64,000 nucleotides of DNA, taken from the NCBI GenBank assembly GCA_963716455.1, contig CAVQTK010000018.1, positions 124,001 to 188,000 of the forward strand, in the 5' to 3' direction. Below are positions 17,757 to 26,385 of the stretch, in pieces. Position 1 is the stretch's first letter. Each line of letters begins with the position of its first letter. A program made the translations under genes and the position numbers. This DNA comes from CAVQTK01 sp963716455. GTDB lineage: Bacteria; Pseudomonadota; Gammaproteobacteria; Coxiellales; Coxiellaceae. The notes under the pieces are model-generated. The model ran no database searches, had not been told where the DNA came from, and saw only the letters and a program-made list of their open reading frames with translations.

Positions 17757-18815
17757 GTGTCCGGTAACAGCTTTGGAAAAATATTTACTGTAACCACTTG
17801 CGGTGAAAGTCATGGGATAGGACTCATAGCTATTGTGGATGGTTGTCCGCCAAACCTAGCATTAAATGAAGTTGATATTCAGCAAGAATTAGAACGAAGA
17901 AGGCCTGGCTCTTCATCCTACACATCTCAGCGTCAAGAATCGGATCAAGTCCAAATAATCTCTGGAGTTTATGAAGGTAACACCACAGGGGCTCCCATTG
18001 GTTTAATCATTTATAATCAAGATTCACGCTCACGCGATTACGAAAAAAATAAAGATAATTTTCGTCCAGGCCATGCAGACTTTTCTTATTGGAAAAAATA
18101 TGGACTACGCGATTATCGCGGTGGTGGAAGAGCCTCTGCCCGTGAAACCGTGATGCGAGTTGCTGCGGGAGCGATTGCAAAAAAATATTTGCGAGAAAAA
18201 TTAGGAATTAGAATTCAAGGATATTTAGCTGCAATGGGGACCATTGAAGCCGAACATATCGATTTAAATATTGTCAATGAAAATCCTTTTTTCTTCCCCG
18301 ATAAAAATAAAATAGAAGAATTAGCGGCAACTATTGCTGATTTACGCCGAGCTGGTGATTCTATCGGAGCTCGTGTCAATATAGTGGCTATGGGCATACC
18401 AATTGGATTAGGTGAACCTGTATTTGATAAATTGAATGCTGAAATTGCTCATGCTTTAATGAGTATTAATGCAGTGAAAGGCATTGAAATAGGCTCCGGA
18501 TTTGCCTCGATAAGACAAAAAGGTTCTGAGCATCGAGATGAGATGACTGAAAAAGGTTTTCTGACTAATCATGCGGGTGGTATTTTAGGAGGTATTTCAA
18601 CGGGACAGGATCTATTAATTAGTTTGGCCTTTAAGCCCACAGCAAGTATTTTACAGCCAGCAAAGAGTCAGAATATTCATGGAGAAGAAGTTACCGTGGT
18701 AACAACAGGTCGACATGATCCTTGCCTGGGAATTCGTGCAGTACCTATTGCTGAGGCTATGTTGGCTTTAGTTTTAATGGATCATTATTTACGAAATCGA
18801 GCTCAAAATGCATAA
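17757..18815 (+). CDS. aroC: Chorismate synthase
   Basis: Converts 5-enolpyruvylshikimate 3-phosphate to chorismate using reduced FMN, the end of the shikimate pathway. Family signatures: GESHGIGLIAIVDGCPP near the N-terminus, RPGHADFSYWKKYGLRDYRGGGR (three-part signature, about residues 103-125), GGRASARET, and RHDPCLGIRAVP near the C-terminus. The length of 352 is typical. Start is GTG at 17757. Intact between two damaged genes (prmB and asd). Confidence 0.97.
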   Translation: MSGNSFGKIFTVTTCGESHGIGLIAIVDGCPPNLALNEVDIQQELERRRPGSSSYTSQRQESDQVQIISGVYEGNTTGAPIGLIIYNQDSRSRDYEKNKDNFRPGHADFSYWKKYGLRDYRGGGRASARETVMRVAAGAIAKKYLREKLGIRIQGYLAAMGTIEAEHIDLNIVNENPFFFPDKNKIEELAATIADLRRAGDSIGARVNIVAMGIPIGLGEPVFDKLNAEIAHALMSINAVKGIEIGSGFASIRQKGSEHRDEMTEKGFLTNHAGGILGGISTGQDLLISLAFKPTASILQPAKSQNIHGEEVTVVTTGRHDPCLGIRAVPIAEAMLALVLMDHYLRNRAQNA

Positions 18816-18840
18816 TAACAACCTTAATGAGGAAAGCAGA

Positions 18841-19860
18841 TGGTAGAAAAAATATGATGTAGCTATCGTTGGTGCAACTGGTGTTGTCGGTGAAACATTT
18901 ATCGAGCTATTACAAGAACGCGATTTTCCTGTAGAAACCTTTACCCCCTCGCCAGCGCGCGCTCCGTCGAAAAAATTATTCGCTTTGCCGGAAAATCCCT
19001 ATCGAGTACAAAATTTGGCAGATTTTGATTTTTCTAAAGTGCAAATTGCATTTTTTTCTGCCGGAGGAACTATTTCTGCTCAGTATGTCCCTAAAGCTGC
19101 AGAAGCAGGTGCATTGTCATTGATAATTCCTCCAAATTTCGCTATGAAGCGGATGTTCCACTTGTGGTGCCAGAAGTAAATCCACATTGTTTGGTGCATT
19201 ATCGAGAACGAAATATTATTGCTAACCCTAATTGTTCTACCATTCAAATGGTTGTTGCTTTAAAACCAATTTACGATAGCGGTTGGGATTCGGCGTATTA
19301 AGGTAGCGACTTATCAAGCCGTTTCTGGGGCAGGGCGTAAGGCTATTGAAGAATTAGCTAAGCAAACAGCGGATTTACTTAATGGCCATGTTCCAGTTAA
19401 TGAAACTTTTCCCAAACAAATTGCTTTTAATGTGTTACCACATATTGGAAGTTTTCAAGACAATGGCTATTCTCTTGAAGAAATGAAAATGGTATGGGAA
19501 ACACAAAAGATTTTTGAAGATGATCGTATTGCTATTAGTCCAACCACTGTGAGAGTTCCAGCTTTTTATTCCCATTCAGAGGCAGTTTGCATTGAAACTG
19601 AACAGCCCATCAGTGCAGGAGAAGTTAAAGATCTATTGGAAGCTTCACCAGGGATAAAGGTATTTCCTGATAATGATTACCCGACGCCTATCGATGGCGC
19701 CAACCAAGATAAAGTGTTAGTTGGCCGGATTCGTAATGATTTATTTTTACCTAATGGCATTAATTTATGGATTGTTGCGGATAATGTCCGTAAAGGGGCA
19801 GCTTTGAATGCAATACAAATAGCTGAATTACTAATTGAACAAAATTTTGTTTTGCATTAG
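18841..19860 (+). pseudogene. asd: Aspartate-semialdehyde dehydrogenase, broken by three frameshifts
   Basis: Asd makes aspartate semialdehyde, the branch point for DAP, lysine, threonine and methionine. All parts can be read, but in different frames. MVEKK continues after a shift in an A-run (18848-18853) as YDVAIVGATGVVGETFIELL. A second shift near 19118 (GALVIDNS expected) leads to FRYEADVPLVVPEVNP and the catalytic NPNCST. A third near 19288 leads to VATYQAVSGAGRKAIEEL and on to LWIVADNVRKGAALNAIQI. Each shift is explained by one missing base. Catalytic residues are intact, so it is newly broken or mis-sequenced. dapD and dapE are intact elsewhere in the window. Confidence 0.85.
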
Positions 19861-19869
19861 GAGCAGAAA

Positions 19870-20778
19870 ATGAAACGTTTATTGTTGCCGTTCACCATAG
19901 CAATTTTTTCAGTTAGTAATTGCATGTTTTTAGTTGCAGAGGCTCAAGAAATACCCTCAAGCTCCGTGCAGAAAAACCTTACCAAACTAGAGATTTTTTC
20001 CGGTGGGAGAATCGGTCTAGATGCACTAAATACTGCTAGCAATCACCACATTCAATTTCATGCAGAAGATCTTTTTCCCATACAAAGTACATTTAAGGTA
20101 ATGGGCGTTGCAGCTATCTTAAAGAAAAGCATGGTAGAAAAGCATTTATTGCAAACAAAAATATTCTACAACAAACAAGATTTAGTTATTTGGTCTCCCA
20201 TTACCAAAAAGTATGTTGCAGACGGAATGACAACACTTGAGTTGTGTGCAGCAGCTATTATGTATAGTGATAATACAGCTATAAATCTACTCATGAAAAA
20301 ACTAGGTGGGCTTGAATTTGTTACTAACTTTGCTCGTGCTATAGGAGATAACTCCTTCAGACTGGATAACTGGGAAGCTGAATTGAATTCAAATCCAGAA
20401 AATTCGCAAGATACTTCTTCTCCCGCAGCCATGGCAAGAAGTTTACAAAAGTTGACGCTTGGAGATGGCTTGGGAGTTGCGCAAAGGGAGCAATTAGTAT
20501 CTTGGATGAAAAGAAATACTACTGGTGATAACCGCATCCGTGCTGGTGTGCCCAAAGGATGGAGTGTGGCAGATAAAACCGGATCTGGAGATTATGGTAT
20601 AACAAATGATATAGCAGTAATTTGGCCACCAAACTGTGCTCCTATTGTTATCGCTTTGTATTTTATCCAAAATAAAAAAGATTCAGCTGGTCGGGAGGAT
20701 GTTATTGCCTCGGCAACACGCATGGTGATTGATGAGTTTGCACGGACGGATAAGTGTATTAAGTCCCAGTCTTCTTGA
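19870..20778 (+). CDS. Class A beta-lactamase
   Basis: A secreted serine beta-lactamase, 302 residues with a signal peptide (about 1-25, ending near AEAQ). All class A elements are in place: the SXXK site STFK (about residue 74), SDN as YSDNTA (about 137), the omega-loop glutamate in NWEAELN (about 174-180) and KTG as ADKTGSG (about 238). The active-site set suggests a working enzyme; the spectrum cannot be read. It starts ten bases after asd, led by AGGAGCAG. No regulator gene (ampR/blaI type) or mobile element flanks it, so it looks chromosomal and resident. Confidence 0.93.
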   Translation: MKRLLLPFTIAIFSVSNCMFLVAEAQEIPSSSVQKNLTKLEIFSGGRIGLDALNTASNHHIQFHAEDLFPIQSTFKVMGVAAILKKSMVEKHLLQTKIFYNKQDLVIWSPITKKYVADGMTTLELCAAAIMYSDNTAINLLMKKLGGLEFVTNFARAIGDNSFRLDNWEAELNSNPENSQDTSSPAAMARSLQKLTLGDGLGVAQREQLVSWMKRNTTGDNRIRAGVPKGWSVADKTGSGDYGITNDIAVIWPPNCAPIVIALYFIQNKKDSAGREDVIASATRMVIDEFARTDKCIKSQSS

Positions 20779-20787
20779 TCAACTTGT

Positions 20788-20845
20788 GTAATAGCTCAAG
20801 TGGGATACCTGCCTACAAGTTCTAAGCTTACAGGGTGATCTACTA
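20788..20845. repeat. Dispersed repeat, uninterrupted copy
   Basis: GTAATAGCTCAAGTGGGATA, then CCTGCCTACAAGT and a closing TTACAGGGTGATCTAC. The same text occurs at 57282-57457, where a second element splits it between CTACAAGT and CTACAGGG. Related ends (GTAACAGCTCACT, or GTGAGTTATTAC in reverse) are seen near 26371, 36448 and 50970. It runs to the stop codon of the dsbB-like gene. Confidence 0.6.
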
Positions 20846-21253
20846 TGTTTTTTTACTTAAAAATAGAAAAAAAATAATACCCATACAAGCCAACAAGCTT
20901 AAAGAAGGCAGGGTTATAAATCCAAATAATTGCCAATCAATCTTTCTGCAGTCAACCTCTGGACTACAGACGACTAGAGGCCCAAAGGAAGGAATCATTT
21001 GCTCCAAATACTGATATAAAGCAAAAATAGCCCCTAAAAAAGCTAAAGGGAGCGTATATACATATATATTTAAATCCTGCCGATAAGTTGCTATACCTAA
21101 AATTAATGCCAATGGATAAATACAAATCCGCTGATACCAACATAACGAACATACTCGCATTCCTAGTATTTCACTCGCATATAAAGAAATTAACGTTGCA
21201 ATGAGCGCAATGAGCCAGGCTGCTAGAAGACAATATTGTTGTCTATTATTCAT
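20843..21253 (-). CDS. dsbB: DsbB/BdbC-family disulfide bond formation protein
   Basis: A four-helix inner-membrane quinone-linked thiol oxidase of 136 residues. The first periplasmic pair is CSLC, in MRVCSLCWYQRI (about residues 33-44); the second pair is CSPEVDC, in VVCSPEVDCRKI (about 95-106). The QRICIYPLALIL stretch is typical of BdbC. It re-oxidises its partner thioredoxin-like protein, most likely the DsbA-like protein encoded 21 bases upstream on the same strand. Short, BdbC-type rather than full E. coli DsbB. Confidence 0.92.
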   Translation of the reverse strand: MNNRQQYCLLAAWLIALIATLISLYASEILGMRVCSLCWYQRICIYPLALILGIATYRQDLNIYVYTLPLAFLGAIFALYQYLEQMIPSFGPLVVCSPEVDCRKIDWQLFGFITLPSLSLLACMGIIFFLFLSKKT

Positions 21254-21274
21254 TGTAATTTAGCATAATTTTAT

Positions 21275-21916
21275 TTACTTCACTGCATTAATAACTTGAT
21301 CAATACGTTGAGGAGTTAATGGATCTACACGATACCCATTGATGAATACTGTGGGAGTATAGACCGTCCCTCCCATTAATTTTTCGCCTTGCTGTAAGTT
21401 GTTCTGAATAAATGAAGTATATGGACTTTCAAAAATACAACGACTCAGTTTTTGTTGATTTACATTAGGGATATGGCTAGCAAATTCAACTAACTTAGGG
21501 ATAGTTGCCCAATCTTCTTGTTCAGATGGCTGATTTTGGTAGACATAATCTACAAACTCAAAAAACCATTCAGGTTTTTCTCTATATAAACAACGAGCAG
21601 CATTTGCAGCAGACATCGATCCCGGGATAAAGGCCACATTAATAACTGTATAACTTGCAACACCGGTTTCTATATATTTTTGTTTCAACAAGGGTAATAA
21701 ATTATTATTAAATTGGCGACAAGCGATACATTTTAAATCCTCAAACACCACTATATGAACTTTTGCTTTAGCATTTCCCATGGTTGGTTGATCCGCGGTA
21801 TCAATTTTTACCGAGGTTGGAAGGTTAGGATGGCGTTTTTTAATGAAAGATAGTGCTAATATAGTAATGGCCAAAATTACCACAATGATTACAATCTTTT
21901 GTATTGGTAGCTTCAT
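21275..21916 (-). CDS. DsbA/BdbD-like membrane-anchored thioredoxin-fold oxidase
   Basis: A 213-residue periplasmic protein with an N-terminal signal-anchor (about residues 7-25) and a DsbA_2/thioredoxin_4 fold. VFEDLKCIACRQF holds the CIAC active site (about 62-65), an all-alpha insert follows, and the cis-proline loop is VYTPTVFINGYRV (about 186-198). Paired with the DsbB-like gene, it forms a BdbC/BdbD-type disulfide-forming pair. Substrates unknown. Note that CcmG in this window uses the same CIAC dipeptide. Confidence 0.9.
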   Translation of the reverse strand: MKLPIQKIVIIVVILAITILALSFIKKRHPNLPTSVKIDTADQPTMGNAKAKVHIVVFEDLKCIACRQFNNNLLPLLKQKYIETGVASYTVINVAFIPGSMSAANAARCLYREKPEWFFEFVDYVYQNQPSEQEDWATIPKLVEFASHIPNVNQQKLSRCIFESPYTSFIQNNLQQGEKLMGGTVYTPTVFINGYRVDPLTPQRIDQVINAVK

Positions 21917-22120
21917 AATTAATCTCTATTTATAAAAAAATCCATTGTACAAATCTGTAAGTGGTTTGTCAGCACTTGCTAGATTTCCATCCAATTTATT
22001 CTAATACATAGGCAAGTCATGTTAAACCTAAATTCTGCAGTTACCACCGTGTAACTAATGTATCATTGCAAAAAAATATTAGGTAAACTATGGATTTTAA
22101 TTGATTAGTTTTAAAGCTTC

Positions 22121-25100
22121 ATGAACTTAAAAAGTATTAAATTAGCTGGGTTCAAATCCTTTGTGGATCCAACTGTTATTCCTATATACGATCATCTGAC
22201 AGGAATTGTGGGGCCTAATGGGTGTGGAAAATCTAATATAATAGATGCTATTCGCTGGGTTATAGGAGAAACTTCCGCCAAGCAACTAAGAGGCCAAGCG
22301 ATGGCAGACGTTATCTTTAATGGCACTGCTCATCGTAAACCAGTAGGTAAAGCATCTGTAGAACTTATTTTTGACAATAAGGAAGGACGCTTTTCTGGCG
22401 AATATGCTAGTTATAGTGAAATTTCCATTCGCCGAGAAGTACACCGTGAAGGTCAATCCCAGTATTTTTTAAACGGTACTCATTGTCGTCGTAGGCATAT
22501 AGTTGATATTTTTTTGGGAACGGGATCTCGTAGCTATGCCATCATCGAACAAGGAATGATTTCTCAATTAATTGAAGCAAAACCCGAAGAACTACGCTTA
22601 CATTTAGAAGAAGCAGCAGGAATTTCCAAATATAAAGAACGTAGGAGAGAAACTGAAAGTCGTATGCTGCAAACACAAGAAAATCTAGACCGTATAGTTG
22701 ATTTGATCAACGAGCTCGATAAGCAATTACGTCATTTAAAGCATCAAGCAGAAACGGCGGGGAAATATACTGAATTGAAACAACAAGAACGATTACTGCA
22801 AGCAGAAATTAAAGTTTTACAGTGGCAAGCCTTAAGTCTTCAAGAAACTATTTTAGAAAAACACATTGCTCAATTAGAATTAACTCAAGCTGAGCAACTC
22901 ACGGAACATCATAGCATTGAAACCTCTATAGAAAAACATCGTTCACAAGTTGAGCTGAACGAGCAGCGCGATAATGTTCAAAAACAATATTATTCCTTAG
23001 GTAGTGAAATAGCCCGTCTTGAGCAACGTATACAAAATCGACAAGAACAATTAAAGCAATGGAATAATGAATTTAACAAAGTTGAGGCATTATATAAAGA
23101 ATTAGAAGAGCATACCGAAAAGCAAGGCCAAAATATTATTGCCCTTACCGAAGAGCTAGAGTCATTAACACCTCAAGCAATAGCAGCTAAGGTTGCCAGG
23201 CAAAATGCCGACCAAGCGTTATTAGAAGAGGAAAAAAGATGCAAGTTTGGCAACAAAGTTGGGATTCTTTGCAAGTGCAAGTTTCTCAATTTACTCAGCA
23301 ATGTAGCGTGCTTAAAGCTAATTTACAACATTATGAACAGCAATTAGCCAGTTTGATGCTGCGGCATAAACAATTACAAGAACGTCAAATGCAATTGCCC
23401 TTAACCACGTTAAATATAGAAATTAACTCCTTAGAAAAAGGAAACAACTCAAACTCGCCAGAGTTAGAAACTCTAAAATTTTCATTAAACAATATGAGCG
23501 AATCTATCAAAGATCGACGTTAAAAAAATTATCAATAGCCAACAGTCTATAAATCAACGGCGCAAAGCAGTCCAAACTTTGCAAGAACGGTATGCCTTGC
23601 TTTCTGCCTTACAACAATCTGCTTTAGGTATTCATGATGATCATACAAAAATTTGGTTGAGCCAATACAAAATTGATTCTTGTCCACGCTTAGCACAAAT
23701 GATACAGGTCAACACAGGTTGGGAAATAGCAGTAGAAACCGTGCTAGAAGGATATTTTGATGCAGTATGTATTGAAAAATTAGATAATTATATGGAGTTA
23801 ATAGAAAAATCTGCCTGCGGGCCGTCTAACATTGATTGCAAACCAAGCTCCTTTTGAATCAACATCTATAGGGAGTAAATTACCAACATTGATAAGTCAG
23901 ATCCAGAGCTCTTGGCCTTTACAAAAATGGTTAGCGGCAATCTACATAGCTGACGATTTAACAGTCGCCATACCCTATCAGATTGATTTAGCTCCTCATG
24001 AATCCATTGTTACCCGGCAAGGAATTTGGATGGGTAAAAATTGGATAAGGGTTAATAAAGCTGTCGATAAGAGTAGTAGTGTGTTAATCCGTGAACAGGA
24101 GTTGAAGGTATTGCAAAATGAATTAAATAAGCAACAAGATGACTTACAATCACAAGAAGTTGTTTTACATGAAGAACAAAAACGATTGCAACTATTAGAA
24201 ACAGAACGCGATCTTCAACATCGTACTTATCAATCTGTAAGTGCTTCTTTTACTGAAATACAAGCAAAGTTAACGGCTCAACAAAGTAGATTTAATGAAT
24301 TACAAAAGCAGCAGCAACGTTTAACTTATGAATTTGATGATAGCCAGCGACAGATCCAAGATCTAGAAGCAAAGATAGAGCAAGCTCGTCATCAATTAGC
24401 TGAATCTATCGAAGTTGAACAGGATTCAATTAATAAACGTGCCGAATTTATGCAGCAACGTGAATGTTATCAGCAAGAATTAAATGACCTACGTCGAAGT
24501 GCTCAACAACATCGGCAAAAAGCGGATGAATTTACCATGCGTTTGACTACAATAGAGAATCAGCTAAATTTGTTAAAACAAAATGAAATTAGGGATAAAC
24601 GTCAGCGCGAGCAGCTAAAAGAACGGTATGATTTATTAACAACTCAACTGGCAGAAGATAATGAACCTTTAAATGAAATACAGCATGAATTACAAATGGC
24701 ATTGACTTCTCGTTTAACGGTAGAACAAAATCTTCACCTAATCGAAGAGCAATTACGACAAAGTAATCAACAATTTAAAGAATTACTTAAAATGCAACAA
24801 CAAATTAAAGACAAATTGGAAAAGTCTCAAAACCAAAATGTAAATCTACAAATAGAAAGACAAGCTGTTCTGACCAGACAAACAACCATCCAAGAACAGT
24901 TACAAGAACTAAATCTTTGTTTAGAAAAATTAATAACGAGTTTACCGGATAAAGCAGAAATTACTGCATGGGAACAACGTCTTGAACAAGTAACCGCAAA
25001 AATAGGCCGCTTAGGGGCCATTAATTTAGCTGCTATTGATGAGTTTCAAGCCGTTCAGGAACGTAAAAGTTACTATGACAAACAGCATGCGGATTTATGT

Positions 25101-25625
25101 GAGGCTTTACAAATTTTAAAGGAAGCAATAGCAAAAATAGATCGTGAAAGTCGAGCAAAATTTCAAGAGACTTATCAACGCATCAATCAGCATTTTCAAC
25201 AGTTATTTCCCCAAATTTTTAACGGAGGCAAAGCAAGCTTAGAGCTTTGTGAAGATGATTTGCTCACCACAGGAATTATTTTAAAAGCTCAGCCTCCTGG
25301 TAAACGCAATGCGACCATACACATGTTATCAGGAGGAGAAAAAGCACTGACTGCCATTGCTCTAGTTTTTGCAATGTTTCATCTAAATCCTGCTCCTTTT
25401 TGTATATTAGATGAGGTAGATGCTCCCTTAGATGACAGTAATGTAAACCGTTTTTGTCAATTGGTTAAAGAAATGGCGAAAAAAACTCAATTTATTATTG
25501 TAAGTCATAATAAAGGGACCATTAGCATGGCAAATTGCTTACTGGGAGTGACTATGCAAGAGGCAGGCGTATCTAGAATTGTTTCGGTGAATGTCACAGA
25601 AGCAGTAGCGATGGCGGAGGCTTAA
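22121..25625 (+). pseudogene. smc: Chromosome segregation protein SMC, broken by three frameshifts
   Basis: The SMC ATPase condenses and segregates chromosomes. N-terminal part (22121 to about 23235): Walker A GPNGCGKSNIIDAIRWVIGE and the start of the coiled coil. A shift at an A-run (about 23231-23237) leads to the coil from 23239. A stop at 23521, beside seven A, leads to the hinge region from about 23522 (VNTGWEIAVETVLEGY). A shift near 23818 leads to the rest: second coil, signature MLSGGEKALTAIAL and Walker B FCILDEVDAPLDD. The total would be about 1,165 residues, normal for SMC. All motifs survive, so decay is recent or the calls at homopolymers are wrong. Smc-zipA-ligA is a conserved order. 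Confidence 0.88.
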
Positions 25626-25627
25626 AT

Positions 25628-26263
25628 ATGGCTCATGGATTATTATTTTTTGGAACTGTTTTTTTAGGAATGTTTTTTATATTTAAAACCAGCTATTTTT
25701 TGCGACGACGTGCTTTACAGCGTCAACCACAAAAAGAACCCTCTTTCCAAATTAGTACCGAAGATCCAGATGTTATCTTAGGCTTGGTAAAAAAAGTAGA
25801 AATTAAAAAGCCTCCCCTCGAAATAAAACCTGAATTACCAAAACACATTATTTTCTATCTGCGTGCTCCGGCTAACCAACCATATAGTGGTTATGAGCTT
25901 TTACAATCTTTATTGGCATGTGATTTACAATTCGGTGAAGAAGACATTTTTCATCGGTATGAGAACGCAGATGAAAAAAAACAGATTTGTTTTAGTGTAG
26001 CATCAGCCACTAAAGAAGGTACATTAGTGTTTGCAGAAATGGGTAATTTTTCTTGTTCGGGTTTAATTATATTTTGCAACACAAACTTACATTTTAATTT
26101 AGAAGAAGTTTTTGAAAAAATGTTAGAGACAGCAAATCAACTGCTAGAAGATTTAGGAGGAACTCTTTTAGATGATACTCAAAATTTGCTAACTAATGCT
26201 AAGTTACAGGAACTCAAAAATAAAGTTAAATACTTTCAACAAAACATACTCGCGAAAAGTTGA
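25628..26263 (+). CDS. zipA: Cell division protein ZipA-like
   Basis: ZipA tethers FtsZ to the membrane at the septum. The 211-residue product has an N-terminal membrane helix (about residues 4-22), a basic stretch RRRALQRQ, a short linker and a C-terminal domain. That domain opens IIFYLRAPANQPYSGYELLQSL (split here), and goes on to DIFHRY, FSVASATKEGTL and FEKMLETANQLLEDLGGTLLDD, the ZipA FtsZ-binding fold. The linker is much shorter than in E. coli (328 residues). It starts three bases after smc and precedes ligA, the classical order. Confidence 0.9.
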   Translation: MAHGLLFFGTVFLGMFFIFKTSYFLRRRALQRQPQKEPSFQISTEDPDVILGLVKKVEIKKPPLEIKPELPKHIIFYLRAPANQPYSGYELLQSLLACDLQFGEEDIFHRYENADEKKQICFSVASATKEGTLVFAEMGNFSCSGLIIFCNTNLHFNLEEVFEKMLETANQLLEDLGGTLLDDTQNLLTNAKLQELKNKVKYFQQNILAKS

Positions 26264-26292
26264 CAGAGGTAGCTCTGAATATGATAAAAAAT

Positions 26293-26370
26293 TCATCATT
26301 CCGCGACTTGACTGTGGGATCTATGCTGGCTAGCCTTACTGGATTCTGCGGTCAAGCCGTGGGATGACAG
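26293..26370. repeat. Imperfect palindromic intergenic repeat between zipA and ligA
   Basis: Arms TCATCATTCCGCGACTTGAC (from 26293) and GCGGTCAAGCCGTGGGATGA (to about 26367) are near inverted copies around a short centre CTATGCTGGCTAGCC. This 'GTCATCCCGCGGCTTGACCG' type of palindrome is familiar from many intracellular alpha- and gammaproteobacteria. It could fold as a hairpin in the zipA-ligA transcript. GTGAGTTATTAC immediately after it matches the end of the other repeat family. Confidence 0.65.
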
Positions 26371-26385
26371 TGAGTTATTACGAAT

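Noticed and set aside
22121..25625. smc read as several separate small genes or a split SMC system
   Set aside because: The pieces join without loss of homology if single bases at homopolymers are corrected, and the later pieces have no independent SD or start.
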